Shown: positions 1-6,830, counted from the first letter of the stretch. The stretch: DNA of 26,120 nt from Adlercreutzia rubneri (GCF_009755265.1 NZ_WPOO01000029.1:1-26120), one strand, 5' to 3'. The notes: generated by a model from the letters alone, not told the origin. Numbers and translations: made by a program.

Positions 1-2
1 GA

Positions 3-212
3 GCCTACACCTTGCGGCGCCGGGGGCGCCGCCGGCCAAAGTCCGGTAGCGCGATCGGCGCCTGTGCGGTGGCGCGATTGGCGGGAAGCGGGGGCCCAAT
101 CGGCGATTATTACGGTAGCGCTAACAACATCCAGGGCAACAGCCACGGGCGCTGCCTCGTGCAGGGCAAGTGCCTCGGCGAGCAGCTGGCCGGCGTGTAC
201 CAGGAGATCTAG
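3..212 (+). CDS. Unidentified reading frame, 5' end outside window
   Basis: The frame is open from the left edge of the window to a TAG at 210-212 (about 69 codons). I do not recognise the product. The first part is rich in Arg and Gly and looks low-complexity. The last 40 residues are more protein-like, with GDYYGSANNIQGNSHGR and two cysteines spaced C-x5-C. Its stop codon overlaps the GTG start of the next frame (TAGTG), an arrangement usual for translationally coupled genes, and an AGGAG sits just before that start. It may be the C-terminal end of a real gene, or a chance open frame in GC-rich DNA. With no homologue recognised I give it low confidence. Confidence 0.25.
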   Translation, partial: AYTLRRRGRRRPKSGSAIGACAVARLAGSGGPIGDYYGSANNIQGNSHGRCLVQGKCLGEQLAGVYQEI

Positions 213-805
213 TGTCTGCGAAGACGCTGAAGTCCGAGGTGGTCGCTGCTGCGGTGGCCACCTCCGGCTGTGGGCCGGAAGGCGTGGAGGTCGTGGAAGG
301 CGCAGAGGTTGAGCAGGCGTTCGGGCGCTTGGAGCATCTGTACGCCCAGCTGCCGGCGATGGAAGAGAAAGGCGCGGCCTTGGCGCGCGCCCGCTCTGCC
401 GCCACGGTGGACGGCCTGGCGAAGGCGGCGGCCTATCGGGCGGCCGAGCTTGTCCGGGCCGACGCGTTGGTGACCGAGGCGGAGGCCCGCGTGAGCGCGG
501 CCGAAGCCGAGGGAGAGCAGGCAGCAGGGGAGGCGCGTCTGGCGCTCATGGCCGCAGGCACCCAGCGAGGTCTGCGCGTGGGGCCGGCCCAGAACGCCGA
601 GCAGGCCCTGGCCCGAGCGTTGGAGGCGAGTCCCTTCGACACGGTTGAGGAAGCCCGCGCGGCTATGCTACCAGCGGAATCGCTCGCCGCTCTGGCCGCT
701 GAAGTGGAGGCCTACCAGGCCGCCTACGCCGCAGCGTTGGCCGTATGTCAGCAGTTGGAAGACTGCGAAGAACCGGAAGGTCTCGAGCAGTCGACCGCTT
801 CCTAG
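212..805 (+). pseudogene. SbcC-like coiled-coil fragment (probable remnant)
   Basis: The 197-residue frame starts at GTG 212 behind CAGGAG with 6-nt spacing. The product is almost entirely Ala/Glu/Arg-rich helix and should form a long coiled coil. The segment around residues 140-185 (SPFDTVEEARAAML, then ESLAALAAEVEAYQAAYAA) resembles the coiled-coil arm of SbcC-type exonuclease subunits in actinobacteria, where a similar GF/PF-x-EEARAALL phrase is followed by a long helix. SbcC is usually around 1000 residues with Walker motifs at both ends. No Walker A, signature motif or clear CxxC zinc hook is seen here, so a working nuclease subunit is excluded. It could instead be an independent small coiled-coil protein, since start, SD and downstream terminator are all plausible. 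Compositional bias makes the SbcC match uncertain. Confidence 0.35.
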
Positions 806-928
806 CCGTTAGAAGGCCGCGAGGTTCCAAAGACTCCTCGATCTACGAGGGCCTGCGGAGCCTTAGTTCGCCGACCTCCGACCAATTCCGCGCGGGCGCT
901 TCCCTCCCTGCGCCCGCTCCCTTTACGA

Positions 929-956
929 GCCGCCCGCCTCCCCGGGCGGCTTTTTT
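929..956 (+). terminator. Rho-independent terminator
   Basis: GCCGCCCG (929-936) pairs perfectly with CGGGCGGC (943-950) across a 6-nt loop and is followed by six T residues (951-956). This is a strong intrinsic terminator on the + strand. It lies 124 nt beyond the coiled-coil fragment and closes that transcript. Confidence 0.85.
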
Positions 957-1403
957 GGTCGGCATGACCTCCTCGCCCGCTTCGACATCACCGGCTTCAG
1001 CGGCGCCGATGCAGCCGCCTTCTCCGAAGCCCCGAGCCCCCAGCGTCACCCAGCCCGCCCACGCTTTCATGAGGTTAAGGGTTGCGCGAGAATCCTGGCC
1101 AAAAAAGGGTCATCAACTGGCATTGCGGGCTCCTTTTTTGGCCACCGCATTGCCTTTCGCGAAAGTTGGTTGCGCCTGTTCTGTATTTCCCCTGATCAGA
1201 GGATTGCGATTGGTTGCTCGTCGCGGAGATGCTAGGCGCTGACGCAGCTTGCAGTCGATTTTTGGCCAGAATGTCGTTCCGAGGCTCTGGCAAGAGCAGT
1301 TGGTGGCTCTTATTTGCCCATCGGCGTCGACGACTTCTGATGCTTCGGGCGCGACCTGGATCCGACGTTCCCCTGCGCCGAGGCGTGGGACTGCATTTGT
1401 TTT
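957..1403. other. Gap without a recognisable gene
   Basis: No frame here, on either strand, has a convincing start, SD and protein-like composition. Two structures stand out. One is a 13-bp perfect inverted repeat, TGGCCAAAAAAGG at 1096-1108 against CCTTTTTTGGCCA at 1132-1144. The other is a pair of short hairpins at 1265-1291 (GCCAGA/TCTGGC) and 1292-1311 (AAGAGC/GCTCTT). The gap separates a decayed gene from the 3' end of the Fic gene, so it may be degraded sequence. Confidence 0.5.
1096..1144. repeat. 13-bp perfect inverted repeat with A6/T6 tracts
   Basis: TGGCCAAAAAAGG (1096-1108) and CCTTTTTTGGCCA (1132-1144) are exact reverse complements with a 23-nt loop. The A/T tracts lie inside the stem, not after it, so this is not a standard terminator. 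It could be a protein-binding site, a transcribed hairpin or an insertion-element end. Confidence 0.6.
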
Positions 1404-2285
1404 TTACCCGAGTCGTCGGGGGCTTTCCTCTTGCGGAGGGATGAGGCCCTTGGAGCGGAACAGCTCGGCGGCGGCCATGTCGCGGTTGCGGTAGGGGAAG
1501 GGGCGACCCGCGATGAGGCAGCCTATGAACTCGTTTAAGAACGTCGGATCGGGTTCGACGCCGAGCGGGATGTTGCGGTAGTTGGCCCGCACGAGCGCGT
1601 TGCGGAACTGCAGCGACGATCGGTCGAAGGCCTCGCTGCAGTCTTGGGGAAACCCATGGAAGTGCAGCAGCTGCTGGAGGAACACGGCGACGGTGCGCGT
1701 GTTCCCTTCGGCGAAGGGGTGAATCTGCCAGACGCGCGCGATGAAGTCGGCCACCGAGGCGATGTAGGCGGTGTAGTCGCCGTCCTGCGCGGGCGCGGGG
1801 CTGAACTCCGAGAAGGCGGTTTCCAAATCGTCCTCGAGGGAGGCGTAGTCCCCGTAGGCCACCGACTCCCGTGCGAGGACGAACTCGCGCTTCGAGATGT
1901 TGTAGTCGCGGTAGTGCTGCTCGTAGAAGGGCTCTTCCATAAGGCCGCGGAAGAGGCGACCGTGGATGGCGCGCAGGGTGGCGGGGGAGAAGGTGAACCC
2001 GTTGGAGTCCAGAGCGTCGCAGATGCGGGCGCTCACGAGGTCGGCCTCCTGGGAGTAGCGGTTGACGCCGCGCTCGACCTTCTGGTCGTAGTAGTCGTCT
2101 ACGATGTCGCTCAGCTCGCGGGCGCTGATGTCGCCGGCCACGTAGCGCTCGGCCGCCTCGTCGAAGGCGGCGCTGGTGGTGAGCCCGTCGACGGCCTGCA
2201 GGCCCCGGGCTCCGCGCACGCGTCGGTCGCGCACCTCGTGGGAGTAGGGCTCTTCGTAGCGCTCGTATTCCGATCCCGTGCCCAC
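1404..2285 (-). CDS. Fic family protein with N-terminal VbhA-like segment
   Basis: The 293-residue protein carries the Fic active-site loop HPFAEGNTR at residues 189-197, matching HxFx(D/E)GNxR. Its histidine is the catalytic base and the GNxR part binds ATP phosphates. Fic enzymes transfer AMP (sometimes other phosphate-containing groups) to hydroxyls of target proteins. The Fic fold begins near residue 82. Residues 45-66 (AERYVAGDISARELSDIVDDYY) resemble the antitoxin VbhA helix family, so toxin and inhibitor may be fused. I do not clearly see the S/T-x-x-x-E inhibitory glutamate motif. Translation starts at GTG 2285 behind AAGGAGG with short 3-nt spacing. The gene stands alone; TACAAT with an extended TG at 2316-2324 on the minus strand gives a plausible promoter. 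The target is unknown. Confidence 0.88.
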   Translation of the reverse strand: MGTGSEYERYEEPYSHEVRDRRVRGARGLQAVDGLTTSAAFDEAAERYVAGDISARELSDIVDDYYDQKVERGVNRYSQEADLVSARICDALDSNGFTFSPATLRAIHGRLFRGLMEEPFYEQHYRDYNISKREFVLARESVAYGDYASLEDDLETAFSEFSPAPAQDGDYTAYIASVADFIARVWQIHPFAEGNTRTVAVFLQQLLHFHGFPQDCSEAFDRSSLQFRNALVRANYRNIPLGVEPDPTFLNEFIGCLIAGRPFPYRNRDMAAAELFRSKGLIPPQEESPRRLG

Positions 2286-2315
2286 GGGCCTCCTTCCTGC
2301 TGATGGCTTCGGGCT

Positions 2316-2324
2316 ATTGTAGCA
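2316..2324 (-). promoter_or_regulatory. Extended -10 promoter of the Fic gene
   Basis: Read on the minus strand the sequence is TGCTACAAT, an extended -10 element 31 nt upstream of the GTG start. No good -35 is present, which is common for extended -10 promoters. Confidence 0.4.
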
Positions 2325-2345
2325 TGGGCCGCTGTTCTCTCTCCG

Positions 2346-3812
2346 CTACCGCACGTCGCCTTGCGTGGATCTCAGCAGATCGGATAGCTCGTTGCGCGAG
2401 TGGATATCGAGCTTTCTGTAGATATTGTTCATGTGCGTGTTTACGGTTCGGACGGAGATGATCAGATCGCCAGCGATATCGCTCACGGTACGGTTATGGG
2501 CAAGCATGACGATGATCTCGTGCTCGCGTGGGGTGAGTCCATAGGTTGCGGTAATGGCGTCGCAGCATTGGCAAATACGTTCGTCGTGAACAAGCTGTGC
2601 TGGTTTTTTGTCGAGGCCCCAAAGAGTATCGACTTTTCGGTCATCGATCATCCAGAAGGCGATCCAGATAATGGAAGTGACAACGATGAGGGCGATTATC
2701 GAGAACAAGAGCGGCGATGGGTTGGCCATCATGCAGATGGCTTTCCCTGCGAACGCTCCCAGTGCAAGACCAATGCAATTGCTGGCTATACCCTGGGCGA
2801 GAAGCGGGCGAGCAGGTATTTGGACTCGCCGAATGATCTGACAGAGAAGCGTGAAGAACGTCAAGACAAAGTAATCGATGCCAATCCACGTGATCGTGCA
2901 TGAGATGGCGGGCACCTGGAAACCAATGACGGGGAGGGCGAGGAAGCCCATGGCAAGTGAGGGCGTCACGATGAATTTGAGTCCCCAGCTCAGACTGCCT
3001 CTTTTGTGCAGGATGTTTTCTATAGTGATAAAGAGTGCGGCCGAGGCTAGAGGTCCTAAGAGGCGCAGGGACTGAAGAGCAGACGCGCTTTCCGGGATCG
3101 ACGAGATACACTCAAGGAGCAAGGCGAAATCAAACGCGAATAGAAGCGATCCTGCGAGCAAGATCCAAGGAGTTGCGCCGTGGGGGGCATGCTCTTTCGC
3201 AATGGTTTGGGCATAGGGTTTGTTGCCAGAGGAAATTGGCTTCGTTTTTGCAAAGACGACAGCTGAGACAAGGGGTAAGACAAGTTGAAGTACAGCGTAT
3301 TTCGCAGAAGGTAGGGTGGCGCCGAGCAAGTATGCCAAGCCGTTGACCGCAACATCGACAACGAGGGCGAGAGGAACAATAAGTGATGGTTCGTCCGAGT
3401 TGCCGGCGATTTTCGACAGCCACTCGAGGAAGAGCGGCGCGGATGCGAATCCGGCAACGAGTAGCAGAAGAACTCGCCATGATGATTCCTCTGTATAAAG
3501 GGGGATGACGCGCGCTATGAAAGGCAGCACGCTCATGCACAGCGCAGATGCCCAGACGATTCCCCTGGGCGCTCTCTCCTTTTGGCGTCTTTGTTTCAGC
3601 AGGAGGGCGATGAGAGCCAGGCCGCAGCCTAGAGAGATGAAGCATCTCTCGGAAGGAATCATGGAGGTGGCTGAAGGGCTTGCTCCCGGCGATGCCAAGT
3701 AAAACGAATCCGTCCAAGCCCACCAAAGGCCAAAGCCCATGGCGAGCAGCGCAGACGATGCGCTAATAGGCAGTGTTATTCTGGCTTCCTTGTCTTCCGG
3801 TTGTTCCGCCAT
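2346..3812 (-). CDS. Membrane-bound LuxR-family transcriptional regulator
   Basis: The protein has 488 residues. About residues 15-400 are a run of hydrophobic segments consistent with some 12 transmembrane helices. Residues 418-488 are a LuxR/GerE helix-turn-helix: YGLTPREHEIIVML, then ISVRTVNTHMNNIYRKL. This architecture is widespread in Eggerthellaceae, where such genes often lie next to respiratory or catabolic oxidoreductase genes and some control them. The membrane part presumably senses a small molecule, and the DNA-binding domain faces the cytoplasm. Start ATG at 3810-3812 follows a GGGGGAG Shine-Dalgarno. It is divergent from the haem/molybdopterin lipoprotein gene across a 217-bp intergenic region with a palindrome at 3871-3889, so it is the obvious candidate regulator of that gene and possibly of itself. 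Base composition looks less GC-rich than the flanking Fic gene. Confidence 0.9.
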   Translation of the reverse strand: MAEQPEDKEARITLPISASSALLAMGFGLWWAWTDSFYLASPGASPSATSMIPSERCFISLGCGLALIALLLKQRRQKERAPRGIVWASALCMSVLPFIARVIPLYTEESSWRVLLLLVAGFASAPLFLEWLSKIAGNSDEPSLIVPLALVVDVAVNGLAYLLGATLPSAKYAVLQLVLPLVSAVVFAKTKPISSGNKPYAQTIAKEHAPHGATPWILLAGSLLFAFDFALLLECISSIPESASALQSLRLLGPLASAALFITIENILHKRGSLSWGLKFIVTPSLAMGFLALPVIGFQVPAISCTITWIGIDYFVLTFFTLLCQIIRRVQIPARPLLAQGIASNCIGLALGAFAGKAICMMANPSPLLFSIIALIVVTSIIWIAFWMIDDRKVDTLWGLDKKPAQLVHDERICQCCDAITATYGLTPREHEIIVMLAHNRTVSDIAGDLIISVRTVNTHMNNIYRKLDIHSRNELSDLLRSTQGDVR

Positions 3813-3844
3813 GGCTCCCCCTCTGCTTCAGTTGAACGATTCCG

Positions 3845-3850
3845 AGTATA
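3845..3850 (-). promoter_or_regulatory. Candidate -10 of the LuxR-family regulator gene
   Basis: TATACT on the minus strand lies 33 nt upstream of the regulator's ATG. The -35 position is poor, and the palindrome at 3871-3889 lies at or just upstream of it, a location suited to activation or autoregulation. Confidence 0.4.
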
Positions 3851-3870
3851 CGGGTTGTTTTTTTCTTCGC

Positions 3871-3889
3871 CTACGTAATGGTTGCGTAG
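3871..3889. promoter_or_regulatory. Candidate operator in the divergent intergenic region
   Basis: CTACGTAATGGTTGCGTAG is a near-perfect palindrome (8-bp arms, one mismatch, 3-nt centre). Size and symmetry fit a dimeric LuxR-type helix-turn-helix site. It lies between the divergent regulator and lipoprotein genes. Assignment to this regulator is inferred from position only. Confidence 0.45.
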
Positions 3890-3997
3890 ATGCGTGAAAA
3901 GACCCGTCTGTTTTGCTCAAGACGAATGCGTTAGCCGAGATTAGGGTTGATAGTGCAGCGAAATAGTAAGGAGGTGGTTCCGCAGGAGGCTGTGTCT

Positions 3998-4030
3998 ATG
4001 AACAACTTCTATGAGAAGGAGGAGAACTAA
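3998..4030 (+). CDS. Short leader peptide coupled to the haem lipoprotein gene
   Basis: ATG 3998 encodes MNNFYEKEEN and stops at TAA 4028-4030, overlapping the ATG of the next gene as TAATG. It has its own Shine-Dalgarno, GCAGGAGG, about 8 nt upstream. The codons GAG-AAG-GAG-GAG of the peptide themselves form the Shine-Dalgarno of the downstream gene. This is the geometry of translational coupling. Because it is only 10 residues it could be accidental. Conservation in related genomes would decide. Confidence 0.4.
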   Translation: MNNFYEKEEN

Positions 4031-5547
4031 TGAAAAGAAAACGCATCGTCGGAATAATCGTTCTGATGCTGTCGTTGGCTGTCTTCTGCCTGGCAGCTTG
4101 CCAGCCGCAAACGCGCGAGGTGGAAGCTGTCGAGCCTGAGCCAACCACCTTGGCTCAATCGGGATCGACAGAGCGTGACCCGGGTTTTTTCCCCGAGGCC
4201 GACTATACGACAAACTTTATCAATGCTGGGAATCGCGGTTGCGGGTCTTGCCACGGCGACGATTTGTACTCGCTCGTTTCAGGGTATCGGCAGCATCTGC
4301 CCTACAAAGATCTGGCAACCTATGGGCAGGGGACGAAGGTCACCGACTGCATGACGTGCCATCGGCCGCAAGCTATCGGTGGCGGCCCCATGATTGGGGA
4401 AGCGATTCATCAGGCCCATTACAATAACCAGGCATTCACGGGCAACTGCTTCACGTGTCACGCGACCACCAATGATGGGGAGTTGGTTCTCTTCGACGAG
4501 TACATCTACACCGGTGAGCTGGGTGGTTTCCCTGAGAACGTCGGTAGTCCCGAATGGCAGGAATGGATTGCCCTGCGCGGAAATGTGTCGGGAGGAGACA
4601 CCATCGCGGGCATCAACGTGGTCAATGATTGGCAGCTTGACAAAGTTGAGCTAGACCAGCGCACATCTTCTCTCGAGGACTTGTTTTGCAGCGTCAACGG
4701 GCAGGTCGAAAATATCGATGTTGCTTCCTACGAGTTGAAAGTAGGCGGTGGCGTGAACAGCCCTCGCACTTTCACGCTTGATGAATTGAAGGCGCTTGGA
4801 GAGGTGACCAAGGGAACTTGCGCCATCTGCGCCGGCAATGGATTCGATTGCACCCAGGTAGGTAATATCGAGTACACGGGTGTTCTGCTCGAAGATGTGA
4901 TTGAGGCGTGCGGTGGCTTGAAGGACGGCATGGTCACGGTGCAGCGCTCGACGGCCGACGGCTTCATGAACGGGTTGTACAGCCAGATTGAAGAGGATCT
5001 TGCCGAGGGGGCCATGCTCGCCTGGGCCCAGAATGGAGAGCCTCTTTCCCCGGAAGAGGGCGCACCGTTGCGTTACGTGGTTCCCGGATGGCCCGCCTAT
5101 TCATGGACGAAGTATCTCACGCAAATTGACTTCATTGGGGAGGAGCGTCCCGACAAGACGGGCTGGAACGATTGGTACACAGGTTTCCCGCCCGAGGGAT
5201 CCGATATCTACAACCAGATTTGCGATCCGCTGGACAGTGCCTTCTGGACTCCGAGCAAGGACGGCCAGACCTACAAGTTAGGCGATACGGTAACGTTGGA
5301 AGGCTATGTGTGGGCGGCGCAGTGCGACGAGCACCACACCTCGGCAGTGCGCTTCAGCGCCGACTACGGCTACAGCTGGACTGATATCGAAGTTCCTGCC
5401 GATTTCGATGGAGACCAATGGGTGTATTTCACGGCAAAGTGGACGCCTACGGAGCCCGGCGTGTACATGTTGTCGGTGAAGCCTGGCGATGCGGGCGGCT
5501 TCGATACCCAGACTGCCGCGTCGGTGTATGTGGTTGTGGAAGAGTAG
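4030..5547 (+). CDS. Three-haem cytochrome c / sulfite-oxidase-like molybdopterin lipoprotein
   Basis: This 505-residue exported protein has a lipoprotein signal (hydrophobic residues 6-20, lipobox LAAC with Cys24), so it should be anchored on the outer face of the membrane. Three c-type haem sites follow: CGSCH (71-75), CMTCH (107-111) and CFTCH (140-144); H89, H127 and H130 are possible distal ligands. From about residue 230 the sequence matches the SUOX/oxidoreductase molybdopterin fold: CAICAGNG (264-271) aligns with the family's C-x-GN motif, making Cys267 the likely Mo ligand, then IEYTGVLLEDVIEACG, then a C-terminal dimerisation-type beta domain (about 418-505). Electrons probably run between the Mo site and a partner through the haems. 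The substrate is unknown. It is divergent from the LuxR regulator and 12 nt ahead of a small secreted partner gene. Start ATG 4030 follows GAAGGAGGAG. Confidence 0.85.
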   Translation: MKRKRIVGIIVLMLSLAVFCLAACQPQTREVEAVEPEPTTLAQSGSTERDPGFFPEADYTTNFINAGNRGCGSCHGDDLYSLVSGYRQHLPYKDLATYGQGTKVTDCMTCHRPQAIGGGPMIGEAIHQAHYNNQAFTGNCFTCHATTNDGELVLFDEYIYTGELGGFPENVGSPEWQEWIALRGNVSGGDTIAGINVVNDWQLDKVELDQRTSSLEDLFCSVNGQVENIDVASYELKVGGGVNSPRTFTLDELKALGEVTKGTCAICAGNGFDCTQVGNIEYTGVLLEDVIEACGGLKDGMVTVQRSTADGFMNGLYSQIEEDLAEGAMLAWAQNGEPLSPEEGAPLRYVVPGWPAYSWTKYLTQIDFIGEERPDKTGWNDWYTGFPPEGSDIYNQICDPLDSAFWTPSKDGQTYKLGDTVTLEGYVWAAQCDEHHTSAVRFSADYGYSWTDIEVPADFDGDQWVYFTAKWTPTEPGVYMLSVKPGDAGGFDTQTAASVYVVVEE

Positions 5548-5559
5548 GAAGGGGAGATC

Positions 5560-6051
5560 ATGAGCAAGACTGTGAAAAAGGCCACGGCAGTTGTTGGTTG
5601 CGCAATGCTTGCGAGTAGTGCCATAGTTGCGCCAGCCATGGCCATTGAGTCGAATGGGACTTGTGACGCGGTCGCGATCCAAGATGTCTCGCAGGAAGCT
5701 GTTGCGACGGAGAGCCATGATGCTGTTTCCAAAGTTGTCGGTACGTTCGTCTATACGCAGGATTCGCTAAGTTCGAACGAGTACATTAGCGGCATCTTCT
5801 CCAAGGCCGCTGCGACACTTTGTGCGTCTTTGCCCGACTACGCGGTTCGCAGCGTGGCAAGCGATCTGAGAGTGAGCGGCATCGACGGGCTTTCGTGGAC
5901 GGTTCCCGAGCAGATGCTCGAGGAGGGGGACTCGGCCAAGATCATCGGGTGCTCCTGCGCTTCCAATGCTCCGGGTGGCGGGGCGGTAGCGCAAGCTGAA
6001 GTCTCGGGGGTGAGCCTTGAGGCTCTGGTAGCACTTGCCCAATCTCGGTAA
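5560..6051 (+). CDS. Small secreted protein resembling the Mo-cofactor segment of the upstream lipoprotein
   Basis: This 163-residue protein has a classical signal peptide (KK, hydrophobic core, APAMA cleavage near residue 28). I do not know it as a named family. Residues about 87-160 align by eye with residues 219-294 of the preceding lipoprotein: SVASDLRVSG with DVASYELKVGG, CSCASN (131-136) with CAICAGN, and AEVSGVSLEALVALA with IEYTGVLLEDVIEAC. The protein ends there, so it lacks the rest of the molybdopterin fold and the dimerisation domain. It may be a cofactor-handling or inhibitory partner, or a degenerate duplicate. It shares an operon with the lipoprotein (12-nt gap, AGGGGAG Shine-Dalgarno), followed by two hairpins. 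Cys131 and Cys133 retain the possible ligand position. Confidence 0.75.
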   Translation: MSKTVKKATAVVGCAMLASSAIVAPAMAIESNGTCDAVAIQDVSQEAVATESHDAVSKVVGTFVYTQDSLSSNEYISGIFSKAAATLCASLPDYAVRSVASDLRVSGIDGLSWTVPEQMLEEGDSAKIIGCSCASNAPGGGAVAQAEVSGVSLEALVALAQSR

Positions 6052-6128
6052 ATAGCAAGCCTCCCCTCTACTTGCTATTTCATGAATCGGCCCGGTCGGC
6101 CCGCGTTGGCGGGAAGGTCGGGCCGATT
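6050..6128 (+). terminator. Tandem hairpins ending the lipoprotein operon
   Basis: The first hairpin is AAATAGCAAG (6050-6059) against CTTGCTATTT (6071-6080), beginning inside the stop codon. The second is AATCGGCCCG (6085-6094) against CGGGCCGATT (6119-6128), with an inner stem CCCGC/GCGGG. Neither is followed by a long T run, but position and stability suit transcription termination or 3'-end protection. Confidence 0.6.
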
Positions 6129-6188
6129 TAGCTGTCGGCTTTGCTTATCTGAGATGCCTGCGGTTTAGCCCGCAGTTTCGCCGCTGCA

Positions 6189-6554
6189 CTAAGCCCCCAG
6201 CGCCTCTTCCCAAGCGGTTTCCTTGAAGCCGGGGATGACGGTGGCGGCGGTGATGAGCAAGGGGCGCTTTACGAGCATGCCGTTGGTGGCGAGCAGGGCG
6301 TATTGCTCGTCTTCGGGCATGTCGGGCAGCTTCTTCGACAGCTCCATCTCGCGGTAGAGCATGCCGCTCGTGTTGAAGAAGCGCTTCAGGGGCAGTCCGC
6401 TCCGCTCGTGCCACGCGCGCAGCTCCTCGGCCGTGGGGTTGTCCTCCACGATGTGCCGATCGGTGTAGGCCACGTCGTGCGCGTCCAGCCACTTCTTCGC
6501 TTTCTGGCAGGTGGAGCACTTCGGGTATTCCAAGAACAGAACATCGGCGGCCAT
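6189..6554 (-). CDS. ArsC/Spx-family thioredoxin-fold protein
   Basis: This 121-residue protein begins MAADVLFLEYPKCSTCQKAKKWL, with a CxxC at Cys13 and Cys16 directly after the first beta strand. Length and layout fit the ArsC family (arsenate reductase, YffB and Spx/MgsR). The later phrases GMLYREM, LLATNGMLVKRPLL and GFKETAWEEAL are the standard C-terminal half of that family. True glutaredoxin-linked arsenate reductases have a single catalytic Cys near the N-terminus; the CxxC here is closer to the Spx/YffB branch, so a redox or uncharacterised role is as likely as arsenate reduction. No arsenic genes are nearby. It is a single gene read away from the AT-rich region at 6610-6720. The Shine-Dalgarno (GGGGGC) is weak. 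Confidence 0.85.
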   Translation of the reverse strand: MAADVLFLEYPKCSTCQKAKKWLDAHDVAYTDRHIVEDNPTAEELRAWHERSGLPLKRFFNTSGMLYREMELSKKLPDMPEDEQYALLATNGMLVKRPLLITAATVIPGFKETAWEEALGA

Positions 6555-6616
6555 GGCGCCCCCGCTTTCTCACGCGCAGCCCAAGGGCTGCATTCGCTCT
6601 ACTTCGCTTGAGAATT

Positions 6617-6669
6617 ATATTTGCTATACTTCGTCCGAAAAATAGATTTGCTATATTTACTATACTTGG
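6617..6669. promoter_or_regulatory. AT-rich direct repeats between divergent genes
   Basis: ATATTTGCTATACTTCG (6617-6633) recurs as ATATTTACTATACTTGG (6653-6669) with two mismatches and a 36-bp period. A third partial copy, ATTTGCTATATTTAC, overlaps the second. The stretch 6610-6720 is strikingly AT-rich for this genome and holds several TATA-like -10 candidates. It lies between the divergent ArsC-like and SRAP genes, so it probably contains their promoters and perhaps operators. Confidence 0.5.
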
Positions 6670-6830
6670 TATATTCCTACGACCTGTCTATATTCAATAG
6701 ATTTCGCTACAGTGCGGGTTTTGCAGATCAAGCTCACGCATATTGCAAAACAGTGTCTTCCGGATAGGTCTTATTCAGCTGCGAGTTCGGGGCGAGAAAG
6801 CGTGCGGGCGCGAATCCGAAGGGGGCCGTT

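Noticed and set aside
745..1242. 165-residue + frame across the terminator at 929-956
   Set aside because: Proline/serine-rich composition, no Shine-Dalgarno, and it spans a strong terminator.
1214..1494. Short + frames upstream of the Fic stop
   Set aside because: No start signal and no protein-like pattern; they run into the antisense of the Fic gene.
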